Source of the DNA: an uncultured bacterium | GTDB taxonomy: Bacteria > Acidobacteriota > Thermoanaerobaculia > Thermoanaerobaculales > Thermoanaerobaculaceae | Assembly: GCA_937924755.1 (NCBI GenBank) | Contig: CALEVZ010000055.1 | Coordinates: 1-64,000, forward strand | Reading direction: 5' to 3' | Length of the DNA: 64,000 nucleotides | In this document: positions 19,108 to 28,268 of the stretch, piece by piece | How positions within the stretch are numbered: position 1 is the stretch's first letter | How the letters are laid out: each line of letters opens with the position of its first letter | The notes under the pieces: generated by a model | Told to the model about the DNA's origin: nothing | The model's database searches: none | Seen by the model: the letters and a program-made list of their open reading frames with translations, nothing else | Program-made: the position numbers and the translations under genes

Positions 19108-21423
19108 TCACCCGTTGACCGAGCGCTTGAACAGCACCGCGGCGATCGCCGGCAGCAGCAGGATGGCGCCCAGCATGTTGAAGAGAAACAGGAAGGTGAG
19201 CAGGATTCCCATGTCCGCCTGGAATTTCAACGGCGAGAAGATCCACGTGCCCACCCCTACCGCTAAGGTCAACCCGGTGAAGATGACGCCGTTGCCGGTG
19301 ATGGTGAGCGTCCGGCGGTAGGCCTCAATGAGGTCGATTTCGCTGCCGAAACTTCGCAATCGACTGAAGATATAGATCCCATAGTCGACCCCGATACCGA
19401 CGCCCAACGCGGCCACCGGCAGCGTCGAGACCTTCAGTCCGATCTCCAGGAATGCCATGAGGGCGTAAGCGAGAAGTGAAACCAACCCCAGCGGCAGGAT
19501 GATGCACAAAGTCGCTCGCACCGAGCGGAAGGTGATCAGGCACAGAAGGATCACCGCTGCAAAGACGCCTGCCAGGATGGGGAACTGGGCGGCCGCTACG
19601 GTCTCGTTGGTGGCTGCCATCACCCCCACGTTACCCGTGGCGAGGCGGAAATTCACCTCCTCGGTGCCGTGCTCGGCGCGGAACTTTTTGACCTCGGCGA
19701 CGATGCGATTGATGGTCTCGGCCTTGTGATCGGTGGTGAAGATGAGCACCGGCATGACGCTACAGTCGCTGTTGAGCAGCCCCGTGGAGGTATCGATGTA
19801 GGTCACCGCCTGGGCCAGCATGTCCCGGTCCCGGGGGATGATGCGCCACTTCAGGCTGCCCTCGTTCCACCCCGAGGTGATGATTTTGGCCACCGTCGGC
19901 AGCCCCACCACCGACTGCACCCCGGGCACGTTGCGCATATGCCATTCGAAGCGGTCAATGGTGGTGACGATGTCGTAGTCGGTGCACCCCTGGGGGACCG
20001 TCTCGACGATCACCGTGAGCAGGTCGACGCCGATGGAGAAATGGGTGGTGATCATGTCGGTGTCGATGTTGTAGCGCGAGTGGCTATGCAGTTCCGGAAC
20101 GCCGGGGTGGAGATCGCCGATCTTGACCTGTCGCGCCTTCCACCAGCCGCCCGCCAGCAACACCAGGGCCACCGCCAGCACCGGCACGGCGCGGCGCCGC
20201 GAGGCGAAGCCCGACAGGAAACGCCACACCGGTTCCACGTGGCGATGCCGACGGCGCAGCTTTAAGGGGTAGATCTCGTCGTGGCGCACGTAGGACAGCA
20301 GCACGGGAACCAGGGCCAGGTTGGTAAAGATGATCACCCCGACGCCCAGGGCGGCGGTGATGGCCATCTCCTGAATCATCCGGATTTCGATGAACAGAAT
20401 GGTGATGAATCCTATGGTGTCAGTGAGAAGAGCCACTGCCCCGGGCACCAGCAGACGTCGGAAGGCGGCCCGGGCAGCCTCCAGGCTGGAGGCGCCGTTA
20501 AACACTTCGGCGCCGTGGGCGGAGATCATCTGCACGCCGTGGCTGACGCCGATGGCGAAGACCAGAAACGGCACCAGGATGGACATGGGGTCGATGCCGA
20601 ACCCCAGCACGGTGAGCAGCCCGAGCTGCCAGATCACGGCGATGGTGGAGCACGCCAGAGGGATGACGGTGAGCTGGAACGACTGGGAGTAGATGTACAC
20701 GAAGACCGCGGTGATAAGAAAGGCGATGAGGAAGAACAGCACCACCCGGGCGGCGCCCGCGGCGATGTCGCCGATCACCTTGGCAAAGCCGATGATGTGG
20801 TAGTCGAAGGCGAGGCCGATGGCGTCGGACGAGTACTTCTGGCGAATGGCCTCCAGCTGGTTGGCCACGTCGATGTAATCCAGCCGTTCGCCGGTGTTGG
20901 GGTTGATCTCCAAAAGCTCCGCCGAGACGATGGCGGCGCTGAAGTCGTTGGCCACCAACCGCCCGATGTACCCCGACTTCAAGACGTTGTCCCGCACCTT
21001 GGCGAGCCCTTCGGGGGTGTTGGAGAAATCGGCGGGAATGACGTTGCCCCCAGAGATGCCATCTTCGACCACCTCGGTGAAGCGCACGTTGGGGGTGAAC
21101 AGGGAACTCACCCGCGTGCGGTCGACGCCGGGGATGAAGAACACGTCGTCGGTGACGGCGCGCAGGGTGTTGAAGAACTCCGGCGTGAAGATGTCCCCCT
21201 CGCGCACCTTGAGGGCGATGAGGACGCGGTTGGCGCCGCCGAACTCGTCGCGGTACTGCACGTACGTCTGCATGTACTCGTGCTTCAGCGGCAGCATCTT
21301 GGCGAACCCGGCGTCGATGCGCAGGTGCGACGCCTGGTAGCCCATGAAGATGGTCAGGAGGACGAAGAGAACGATGACCGTCCGGCGGTGTCCAAAGATC
21401 AGGTTTTCCAGCCAGTCCTTCAT
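19108..21423 (-). CDS. RND-superfamily (MMPL/HpnN-like) transporter
   Basis: 771 residues, about twelve transmembrane helices in two halves of one N-terminal helix, a large periplasmic domain and five helices. TM1 is at about residues 13-31. The second helix block contains VIPLACSTIAVIWQLGLL and FLVFAIGVSHGVQM, and the mirrored block in the second half has LGVGIGVDYGIYIFSRLR. The conserved acidic residue in GVDYG suggests proton coupling. The size and layout fit hydrophobe or lipid movers such as MmpL and HpnN rather than drug-efflux AcrB (over 1,000). It is the last gene of the DUF1302-DUF1329-Ycf48 operon and overlaps the preceding stop by four bases. Confidence 0.9.
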   Translation of the reverse strand: MKDWLENLIFGHRRTVIVLFVLLTIFMGYQASHLRIDAGFAKMLPLKHEYMQTYVQYRDEFGGANRVLIALKVREGDIFTPEFFNTLRAVTDDVFFIPGVDRTRVSSLFTPNVRFTEVVEDGISGGNVIPADFSNTPEGLAKVRDNVLKSGYIGRLVANDFSAAIVSAELLEINPNTGERLDYIDVANQLEAIRQKYSSDAIGLAFDYHIIGFAKVIGDIAAGAARVVLFFLIAFLITAVFVYIYSQSFQLTVIPLACSTIAVIWQLGLLTVLGFGIDPMSILVPFLVFAIGVSHGVQMISAHGAEVFNGASSLEAARAAFRRLLVPGAVALLTDTIGFITILFIEIRMIQEMAITAALGVGVIIFTNLALVPVLLSYVRHDEIYPLKLRRRHRHVEPVWRFLSGFASRRRAVPVLAVALVLLAGGWWKARQVKIGDLHPGVPELHSHSRYNIDTDMITTHFSIGVDLLTVIVETVPQGCTDYDIVTTIDRFEWHMRNVPGVQSVVGLPTVAKIITSGWNEGSLKWRIIPRDRDMLAQAVTYIDTSTGLLNSDCSVMPVLIFTTDHKAETINRIVAEVKKFRAEHGTEEVNFRLATGNVGVMAATNETVAAAQFPILAGVFAAVILLCLITFRSVRATLCIILPLGLVSLLAYALMAFLEIGLKVSTLPVAALGVGIGVDYGIYIFSRLRSFGSEIDLIEAYRRTLTITGNGVIFTGLTLAVGVGTWIFSPLKFQADMGILLTFLFLFNMLGAILLLPAIAAVLFKRSVNG

Positions 21424-22379
21424 CGTTCCCCTCCTCCTGCGAACATGCTGGCCAGCCGCGCCGCGGCGATCTTCTGAACGCCCAGCTCACCCACCAGCAC
21501 GGCACTGCCATCTCCCAGGCACGCCACCGCCGACAGTCCCAGGCGGGCCCGCTCCTCGTCGAGGGCAAAGCTCTGGCCGCTGTCCCGGGACAGGAGCACC
21601 ACGCCGCCCAGGGCACTTACGAGGATGCGGCCGTCGGGGAAGCGGCAGGCGTCGGTGAGCATGCCGGTCGTTCCGGTGGCGATTTCCTGCCAGGTGGCGC
21701 CGCCGTCGGCGGAGCGGAAGCAGTGGCCGCGCAGGCCGAAGATCAACAGGGTCTTGTCATCGAGAGGGAGGCTCGAGAACAGCGAGCCATGGTAGGGTGA
21801 GGGGAGCTGCCGAAAGGTCTCGCCGCTATCGTCCGAGCGCAGGATCAGGCCCCGTTCGCCGACCAGGACGAGGGCGCCCGAGGGCAGGCGAGCCATGTGC
21901 TGGAGGTGGTTGTCGCCGTCGAAGGCGGTGCGCCTCTCCCAGCTCCTGCCACCGTCGTGGGTCTCCATGAAGACGCCGTAGGCCCCCACCGCAAAGCCGC
22001 GATCGCCATCAAGAAAGAACACGTCGAAAAGTGGCTCGTTGGCCTCCGGGTCGCTGTACACCAGCTCCCAGGACTCGCCGCCGTTCTCGCTGCGCAGGAT
22101 CACCGAGTCGTGCCCCACCGCCCACGCCCGACCGTCGTCGCCCATGGCAACGGCGGTGAGGAGCGCCTGGGTCGGCACCAATACCTGACGCCACGAGTCT
22201 CCCTGGTCGGTGGAAACTAGGATGTGCCCCCGCTCTCCCACGGCCAGGAGTCGATCGCCACTGGTAGCCACGTCCAGGAGCAGCGAGTGAGCTGCCAGGG
22301 GGGCCATGATGGAAGCCTCCCCTTCCCCCCTTGCCTGGTCGGCCCCCCCCAGGGCAAGGAGCATCAGCATCCACGTCAT
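21420..22379 (-). CDS. Ycf48/BNR-repeat beta-propeller protein, secreted
   Basis: 319 residues. A short signal peptide (MTWMLMLLALGGADQARG) is followed by repeated Asp-box-like motifs ending in GDSW, GGESW, GGRSW, GETF, GGATW and GQSF, about one per 40-45 residues, which is a six- to seven-bladed propeller. Relatives include the photosystem II assembly factor Ycf48; in non-photosynthetic bacteria such proteins are encoded beside RND pumps and are probably assembly or scaffold factors. The start is set at ATG 22379 because it gives a clean signal peptide; the frame upstream is not protein-like. The stop overlaps the RND start (ATGA). Confidence 0.85.
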   Translation of the reverse strand: MTWMLMLLALGGADQARGEGEASIMAPLAAHSLLLDVATSGDRLLAVGERGHILVSTDQGDSWRQVLVPTQALLTAVAMGDDGRAWAVGHDSVILRSENGGESWELVYSDPEANEPLFDVFFLDGDRGFAVGAYGVFMETHDGGRSWERRTAFDGDNHLQHMARLPSGALVLVGERGLILRSDDSGETFRQLPSPYHGSLFSSLPLDDKTLLIFGLRGHCFRSADGGATWQEIATGTTGMLTDACRFPDGRILVSALGGVVLLSRDSGQSFALDEERARLGLSAVACLGDGSAVLVGELGVQKIAAARLASMFAGGGER

Positions 22380-22562
22380 TGATTTCCCCACGACCCCCCC
22401 TTTCTTGCCCGACCTCCGTCGAACCTTCGTTGCTCCTCCGCCGGTCGGCCAAGGCTCACCCCCTCTCTCTCCCCGCCGCATTCCCGGGCACGGCGCGCGG
22501 AGCAAACCGGCCTCCAGCCGGGGCACGACTCCCGGCTGGAGGTCGTACAGACTCATCATCAC

Positions 22563-23927
22563 TCAGCGCACACCTTCGCGGCGCAGGGCGTCGGGCGAAA
22601 AATCCGCCTCGGTGAGCTGCATCGTGAAGTCGAACGGCTTGGTCTCGTTGGACAGCCCGTAGGCCAGGTAGCGGCCCGCCTGCAGGTCGGTGTGAACCTC
22701 GGCAGTTACCCAGGTCAAGGGCACCTCGTAGTAGTTAACGGCAAATCCCTCGGACACCCGCCAGAGCTGATCGCGGTTGTCGTACTGGTCGACGGCGAGG
22801 ATCTGCCAGGAGTCCTCATCGATGTAGAAGGTGCGGCGCTTGTAGATGTGCCGCGCCCCGGTCTTCAAGGTGGCGTCCACCACCCATACGCGGTGCAGCT
22901 CGTAGCGCAGGTAGTCCGGGTTGATATGCAGGGGAGTCAGCAGGTCCTTGTATTTGACGTCGCCGCTGTGCAGCTTGTAGGCGTTGTAGGGGACGTACAT
23001 CTCTTTCTTGCCGACGAGTTTCCAATCGTAGCGGTCGACCCCGCCGTTGAACAGATCGAGGTTGTCGGAGGTGCGCAGCCCGTCCGCCGCCGTGCCGGGG
23101 TTGTCGTACGCGACGTTGGGAGCGCGCCGTACGCGACGCTGGCCGGGGTTATAAAGCCAGGCGTCGCGGGGTTGGCGCACCTGGTTCAGGGTCTCGTGCA
23201 CCAGCAGAATGCCGCCGGCCAGCCGGGCCGGCGCCAGGACCTTCTGTTTGAACAGCAGGATGCGGTTGCGCAGCTTTTCTTCGGTCATGTTGCGCATGCC
23301 GTACAGGTAGAGGAAGTCCTCCTGGAACTCAACCAGCGTGTAGGCGCCGCCGCGCGTCGGCGCCGCCTGCACGAACCAGCGGGTCGCCGACTCGCCGCGG
23401 TAACGCAGCAGGTGGTTCCAGATCACCTCGAGACCGTTTTTCGGGATCGGGAAGGGAATACCCATGATGGCGTTGACGACGCCGTTGCCGTTGGCCTCCA
23501 ATTTGGCGGTGGCGGCGGTCTTCTTGGTAGCCTCATAGATCCAGGGTGGGACGGAGGCCGAACGGTGAGAGGGATACACGTTCATCTTGTACGTGCCGTA
23601 GGTCCTGAGCAGAGCCTTGTGGCCCTCAGTGAGCTTGTCGGCGTACTCACCCATGTTCTTCCCGGTGATGGTGAACAGCACCTTATCGCTGGCGTAGGGG
23701 TCGGGGTGCCGCATGCCCTGCTTGTAGCCGGCGGGTGGGGTGGTGATGCCGCCGGTCCAGGCCGGAATCGTACCGGCCGCGTTGCCCGCCTTCTCACCCC
23801 CCAGGGGGGTCAGATCGGCGCCCAGGCGGGCGATTTCCTGCGCCGTCAACTCTGCGCTCGCCGTGGCTGCCATGCCAACGACCACGAGGGCGACAGCGAA
23901 ACTTGCCAGTGATGTTCTCCCACGCAT
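22563..23927 (-). CDS. DUF1329 periplasmic protein (LolA/LolB-like fold family)
   Basis: 454 residues. The signal peptide ends near ATASA-ELTAQ, and the mature start (LTAQEIARLGADLTPLGGEK, then TIPAWTGGI) is the DUF1329 signature. Members are about 450 residues and are thought to have a LolA/LolB-like lipid-binding fold; their genes travel with DUF1302 barrels and RND pumps. The start is set at the second of two close ATGs (23927), seven bases after GGAGG; the first (23933) would touch the ribosome site. It lies 18 bases after the DUF1302 gene. A role in carrying a hydrophobic molecule between the inner and outer membrane is inferred. Confidence 0.88.
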   Translation of the reverse strand: MRGRTSLASFAVALVVVGMAATASAELTAQEIARLGADLTPLGGEKAGNAAGTIPAWTGGITTPPAGYKQGMRHPDPYASDKVLFTITGKNMGEYADKLTEGHKALLRTYGTYKMNVYPSHRSASVPPWIYEATKKTAATAKLEANGNGVVNAIMGIPFPIPKNGLEVIWNHLLRYRGESATRWFVQAAPTRGGAYTLVEFQEDFLYLYGMRNMTEEKLRNRILLFKQKVLAPARLAGGILLVHETLNQVRQPRDAWLYNPGQRRVRRAPNVAYDNPGTAADGLRTSDNLDLFNGGVDRYDWKLVGKKEMYVPYNAYKLHSGDVKYKDLLTPLHINPDYLRYELHRVWVVDATLKTGARHIYKRRTFYIDEDSWQILAVDQYDNRDQLWRVSEGFAVNYYEVPLTWVTAEVHTDLQAGRYLAYGLSNETKPFDFTMQLTEADFSPDALRREGVR

Positions 23928-23945
23928 GGTCATCCTCCCCTAGAC

Positions 23946-25778
23946 TCAGAACGAGTACTTCACGGCGGTGGCGATGAAGTCGCGATCCCTGATGAGGTTG
24001 TAGCGACCGGCCCCCTCGAAGCGGGTGTAGCTCACGTCGAACTCCCAGTTGATGCGGTAGTTGGCCGCCAGACCCACCGTGAAGGCGCTGCGCCCCTCGA
24101 TGAAGTTGCCCCCCGGCCCCGGCGACACCCCGTTGACGTCGTGCGCCCACGAGATGCGGGGCAGCAGGTTGACGTTGGCAAACACGTTGTTGTAGTCCAG
24201 CCGGGCGGCGAACACGTACCCCCACGACTCTTCCTCGGGGAAGGCCCGCAGCGGCTCGGTGCCGGGCTGCACGCCGGCCTGCTGGTGGACGGGGTTGCCC
24301 GAGGTGTAGGTTCCCGGCCCCTCCAAACGCAGCACCGACTTGGCGGGCATGTCATGAACGTAGGAGTAGGCCGCCTCCAGCACCGTGGTGAGCTGGTCGG
24401 CGCCGAGCAGCCGCCCGAAGATCTTGGTGGCGGTGAACTGCACCTGGGTGGTGTCGAAGCGCTTGTAGCCGGCGATTTCCTCGCCGAAACCGAACGCCCC
24501 GAGCTGGTTGGTGCCCGCCAGCAGGGTGCCGATGGCCTTGATCCTCGCGAAGGCGGGAATGTCAACCAGGCGCAGCGGCGACAGCGCCGCGTAGAGCAGC
24601 TCCAGGTCGTCGACCTGGAGGGGGACGTCCTTGCGGTGGGAAATCTCTCCCTGCAGCGCCACCCCGGTACCCCCCAACTGGGTGTTGAACGACGCACCGT
24701 ACAGCTTGATGTCCTCCGGATAGCTCAAAAAGTACCGGGCGGAGGCGGCGTAGTTCAGGTTGGGAGGCAGCAGACCGGCAAACGTTCCGGTGATCGCGTT
24801 GATGACGGGCAGCCGCGAGTGGTACTTGATGTGGTACAGCCCGAACTCGGTACCGCTGAGCTTGGGTACGAACCAGCGGAACGCCACCCCGTACTGGCCG
24901 CTGTCCCTAGGTTTGCGGTCGTCGGTGCGCGGCACCACCGCTCCCACCGGGTTGGCGGGGGAGGGTCCGATGGGAAGCGTGTCGGGCACCGAGCCGAAAC
25001 CGAGCATCACCCGGCTGGCCCCGCGGCCAGCCAGATCGGCGGTGGAGAAGTACGTCCCGGCCGGATCGATGATCGTCTCTTCCCAGCGGTACTGGTAGTA
25101 CATTTCGGCGGCGAGGTTCTTCGACAGGCCCAGGGACAGGGAGACGGCCCCGATGGGGAGCAGTGCCTCGCGCAGCTCGGACCCCGGCACCCGCAGCGCA
25201 CTCACGTCCACCGGATTGATGGCGTTGATGCCGTTCTGGATGAAGGTGCTCTCCCCCCAGCTCATCACCTGCTCGCCGGCGCGCAGCTCGGCCGAGACGC
25301 CGCCCAAATTGAAGCGGAACCAGGCGAAGGCGTCGCGCAGCTCGGCGCGCTTGCCCACCCGATCCAGCGCTGCCTGGGTCAGCGGCGTGCGGGCGCGGTC
25401 GCCACGCTCGTTCTCGTAGTCGTAAAAACCGAAGGCGCGCACAAAGGCTCCGACGTTCTTATAGCTTAGCTCCACCTCCGTGGTTGCCTTCATGGCGTTG
25501 GAGATCAAGCCCTTGTCGTAGTTGAGGTTGCCGTCATCGCCGTTGACCGAGAAGGCGGTCCCGCCGTTGGCAAGGCCGATGATGCTGCGGTCCCGTTCTT
25601 GGACCCGCCACATGGCGCCGTAGGAGAGGGTGGTGCCCCAGCTGATCTTGAGCTCTCCCGCCTGGTAATCGGCGGCCCGCGCCGGCGTCACGACGGCCAG
25701 CAGGAGCAGCACGACGGCCACGAACGTGCCCCTCCGAATCGTTGGGTTGGTGCGCCTGAGAACATTTGCTCTTCGCAT
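23946..25778 (-). CDS. DUF1302 outer-membrane beta-barrel protein
   Basis: 610 residues. A long basic start and hydrophobic segment (about residues 17-36, ending TPARA) form the signal peptide. The mature start (AGELKISWGTTLSYGAMWRV) and the loop GEQVMSWGESTFIQNGINAI are family hallmarks. Alternating strands continue to the C-terminal Phe (TAVKYSF), as in outer-membrane proteins. DUF1302 members are porin-like. The ATG at 25778 has AAGGGGG upstream, and the promoter at 25811-25838 reads toward it. It is the first gene of the DUF1302-DUF1329-Ycf48-RND operon. Confidence 0.9.
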   Translation of the reverse strand: MRRANVLRRTNPTIRRGTFVAVVLLLLAVVTPARAADYQAGELKISWGTTLSYGAMWRVQERDRSIIGLANGGTAFSVNGDDGNLNYDKGLISNAMKATTEVELSYKNVGAFVRAFGFYDYENERGDRARTPLTQAALDRVGKRAELRDAFAWFRFNLGGVSAELRAGEQVMSWGESTFIQNGINAINPVDVSALRVPGSELREALLPIGAVSLSLGLSKNLAAEMYYQYRWEETIIDPAGTYFSTADLAGRGASRVMLGFGSVPDTLPIGPSPANPVGAVVPRTDDRKPRDSGQYGVAFRWFVPKLSGTEFGLYHIKYHSRLPVINAITGTFAGLLPPNLNYAASARYFLSYPEDIKLYGASFNTQLGGTGVALQGEISHRKDVPLQVDDLELLYAALSPLRLVDIPAFARIKAIGTLLAGTNQLGAFGFGEEIAGYKRFDTTQVQFTATKIFGRLLGADQLTTVLEAAYSYVHDMPAKSVLRLEGPGTYTSGNPVHQQAGVQPGTEPLRAFPEEESWGYVFAARLDYNNVFANVNLLPRISWAHDVNGVSPGPGGNFIEGRSAFTVGLAANYRINWEFDVSYTRFEGAGRYNLIRDRDFIATAVKYSF

Positions 25779-25810
25779 TGTGACCCCCTTCCCCTCGAAA
25801 GCTAAAGCTG

Positions 25811-25838
25811 AGAATAGCAGCGGCGGCAAGGGTGTCAA
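25811..25838 (-). promoter_or_regulatory. Sigma-70-type promoter for the DUF1302 operon
   Basis: Read on the minus strand: TTGACA (25838-25833), a 16-base spacer and TATTCT (25816-25811). The expected start point near 25804 leaves a leader of about 26 bases with a purine-rich ribosome site. Confidence 0.62.
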
Positions 25839-25927
25839 GGGAGCGACCGGGGGAAAAAGCGATCGCTCATTGACGATGAGCCACGCCAACCCCGGCACTT
25901 GGCACGCTGCGCTACTATGTCGAGGGC

Positions 25928-26599
25928 ATGCCGCATGGACCGACCCGCCGCGGCCGCAGCGCCCTGCCCTGGCCGGTTGCGCTCGCCGTGCCCCTCGCCG
26001 CCGCCTGCGCCACCACCGGCGGCGCACCGCGCGCCACCGCTCCCGCTGGACCGCCCCTCGTCGAGGAGGGTCTGGCCTCCTGGTATGGCCACCCCTACCA
26101 CGGGCGCCCCACTGCGTCCGGTGCGGTGTACGACATGCGCGAGCTAACCGCCGCCCACCGCACCTTGCCCTTCGGCACCTCGGTTCGAGTGATCAACCTC
26201 ACCAACCGGCGCTCGGTCGAGGTCGTGATCAACGATCGCGGCCCGTTCGTCCCAGGGCGCATCATCGATCTCTCGCATCGCGCCGCCCAGGTCCTCGACG
26301 CCGTCAAGCCGGGGGTGATTCCCGTCCGCCTCGAGGTCCTCGCCCTCGGTGACGGCATGCCCGGTGAGAGGTGCTGGGAGGTACAGGTGGGGGCCTTCGC
26401 CGAGGCCGCCAACGTGGAGCGAGCGGTCGCCAGGTTGCGCCAGCGCGGCCTCTCCTCCCGCACCGTCCCGGCCCCGGGAGGACTCACCCGGGTGCGCGCC
26501 ACGGGCATGGAGTCGGTTTCCAGCGCGTCCACTCTTGCAGCAACTCTGCAGTCCGAGTTTCCCGGCGCCACTGCGGTGCCTTGCGGGTTCCGGCCATGA
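25928..26599 (+). CDS. rlpA: RlpA-family septal ring lipoprotein (DPBB + SPOR)
   Basis: 223 residues. A lipobox (PLAAAC, Cys27) marks an outer-membrane lipoprotein. The double-psi beta-barrel (about 46-130) has GLASWYGHPYHGRPTASG, HRTLPFG and INDRGPF with the catalytic-type Asp, followed by the conserved IDLS. Residues 146-220 form a SPOR domain that binds stripped glycan at the division septum. RlpA proteins cut peptidoglycan lacking stem peptides or help cell separation. The stop overlaps the ATG of the next gene (ATGA), an unusual partner for rlpA. It is divergent from the DUF1302 operon. Confidence 0.92.
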   Translation: MPHGPTRRGRSALPWPVALAVPLAAACATTGGAPRATAPAGPPLVEEGLASWYGHPYHGRPTASGAVYDMRELTAAHRTLPFGTSVRVINLTNRRSVEVVINDRGPFVPGRIIDLSHRAAQVLDAVKPGVIPVRLEVLALGDGMPGERCWEVQVGAFAEAANVERAVARLRQRGLSSRTVPAPGGLTRVRATGMESVSSASTLAATLQSEFPGATAVPCGFRP

Positions 26600-28245
26600 G
26601 GCGAGCGTTCCTGGCCCTGGTGGCGATCCTCCTGGCTGCGGGCGCCAGCGCCTCCGAGCCGCCAATCTTCCGCATCGACGCCCTGCCCACCAGCCTGGCC
26701 GGCGAATGGCTCTTTCGCGCGGGCCACGACCCCGCCTGGTCGAGCCCGTTTCGGGAGCGCCACGCCTGGCAGCCGATCCGGGTTCCCGGTTGTTGGCAAA
26801 AGGGCGCGCCGGGATCCAAGGGGCATGCCTGGTACGTGGCGCGCCTGTTCGTCCCCTCTTCGCTCGCGGACACCGAGCTGGGCCTGGATTTAGGGGTGGT
26901 GGCCGACGCCGATGAAGTCTTCTTGAACGGCCGCCGGATCGGTACTCGGGGGGCGTTCCCTCCGCGCCCAGCCCGCGTGGTCCCCGCCCCGCGACTCTAT
27001 CGTTTGCCGCGCATCTCACTGCGCTTGGGCGAACTCAACGAGCTGGTGGTGCACGTCTATTCAACGGCGGGCTGCGGCGGCCTCCTGGGCCCCCCGCCCC
27101 GCGTCGCCACCTATCGCCAATTGCTCCACGCCCACGTGCAGCGCGATCTACTGCTGTCCTCGGTGGCCGCCATGCTGCTCACGATGGCCGTACTCCACCT
27201 GGCGCTCTTCGCCGCCCAGCGCAAGGACGCGGCGAACCTGCTGTTCGGTGTTTTCTTGGTGCTGGCATCAGTCTTCTATCTTTCCCAGACCCAGTGGGGG
27301 CCAACACAACTGCTGGGCGAGAGCGGAGCCTACCGCTTACACATCGCCGCTCTGTTGGGAGGTATGGCCGCCTTCATCGGGCTTACCTATCAACACCTGC
27401 AGCTTGCGGTGCCGGTGCCATTGGTTTCCGTGCAGGCCGCCCTGGTACTGGGCATCGGGTTCGCGGCAGCCTGGCGTTCCGCCGCCGACCTGGCGGTGCT
27501 TGTGTACCTGGCCCAGGCAACGCTGGTGCTCCTGGGCCCGTACCTGGTGTTCAAGATCTGGGAGCCGGTTCGCCGGCGGCGGCCCCTCGCCCGCTCGGCC
27601 TTTGCGGCCACCGTCCTGCTGGCGGCCACGGTGGCCCTCGACATCGCTACCCACATCGGCCTTCTGGCTCGTCGCCCGGGCCTGATCAGCGACAACCTCT
27701 CCGCCCTCGGGGTGATCCCGTTCGCCATGGTGTTTACCCTTGTCCTCTTCCAGCGCTGGTCCCATCGCCGCTGGGGGGAAAGCCTGGATGGCGGTAGTGG
27801 CCTCCTGACGCCCGAGAAATTCCTGCGGCGCCTGGAGCTTGAAATGGAGCGAGCGCGGCGCAACGGTGGGACGTTTTCGATTGCCTTGCTCCGCCTCTCG
27901 ATGCTGGGGGAGCCGGCGCGGGTGGAGGTCTTGTTCGAAGCGGCCGACGCCGCCTTGCGGCGCACCCTGCGGCAGATCGACGCCCTCGCCGTCCTACGAC
28001 CCGACACCTTCGCGCTACTGCTCGCCGATGCCGACGAGCGCGCCGCGGTCTTCACCGTCGAGCGGCTGCGGCTGGCAGCCCTGAATTCGTTTCCGGATAC
28101 CGCTTTTCGAGCTGGCATTGCCGCCGGCGTCGCGCAATTCCGCAACGGCCGCTATCACCTGGCGCGGGAGTTCCTGGCCGAGGCGGAGGCGGCGCTGTAC
28201 GCCGCCACGGTGGAGGGCCACAACGCCACCGCCACCACCCCCTGA
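26596..28245 (+). CDS. 7TM receptor with extracytoplasmic domain and degenerate GGDEF domain
   Basis: 549 residues. A signal peptide (ASAS-EPPIF) leads to an extracytoplasmic region (about 25-180) with a jelly-roll, sugar-binding-like pattern (WLFRAGHDPAWSSP, IRVPGCWQKG, ADEVFLNGRRIG). About seven transmembrane helices follow (about 190-400), which fits the 7TMR-DISM class. The cytoplasmic part (about 410-540) aligns in order with a GGDEF domain, but the active-site loop reads Arg-Pro-Asp-Thr-Phe (468-472) where GG(D/E)EF is needed. It should not make c-di-GMP and may only bind nucleotide or a partner. Its ATG overlaps the rlpA stop, linking it to cell-wall or septum status. The ligand is unknown. 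Confidence 0.8.
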   Translation: MRRAFLALVAILLAAGASASEPPIFRIDALPTSLAGEWLFRAGHDPAWSSPFRERHAWQPIRVPGCWQKGAPGSKGHAWYVARLFVPSSLADTELGLDLGVVADADEVFLNGRRIGTRGAFPPRPARVVPAPRLYRLPRISLRLGELNELVVHVYSTAGCGGLLGPPPRVATYRQLLHAHVQRDLLLSSVAAMLLTMAVLHLALFAAQRKDAANLLFGVFLVLASVFYLSQTQWGPTQLLGESGAYRLHIAALLGGMAAFIGLTYQHLQLAVPVPLVSVQAALVLGIGFAAAWRSAADLAVLVYLAQATLVLLGPYLVFKIWEPVRRRRPLARSAFAATVLLAATVALDIATHIGLLARRPGLISDNLSALGVIPFAMVFTLVLFQRWSHRRWGESLDGGSGLLTPEKFLRRLELEMERARRNGGTFSIALLRLSMLGEPARVEVLFEAADAALRRTLRQIDALAVLRPDTFALLLADADERAAVFTVERLRLAALNSFPDTAFRAGIAAGVAQFRNGRYHLAREFLAEAEAALYAATVEGHNATATTP

Positions 28246-28268
28246 GACCCGCTTCCGGCGCGGTTTGG

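Noticed and set aside
25900-25920. Possible sigma-54 promoter (TTGGCAC...GCT) before rlpA
   Set aside because: The GG and GC elements are 8 bases apart instead of 10.
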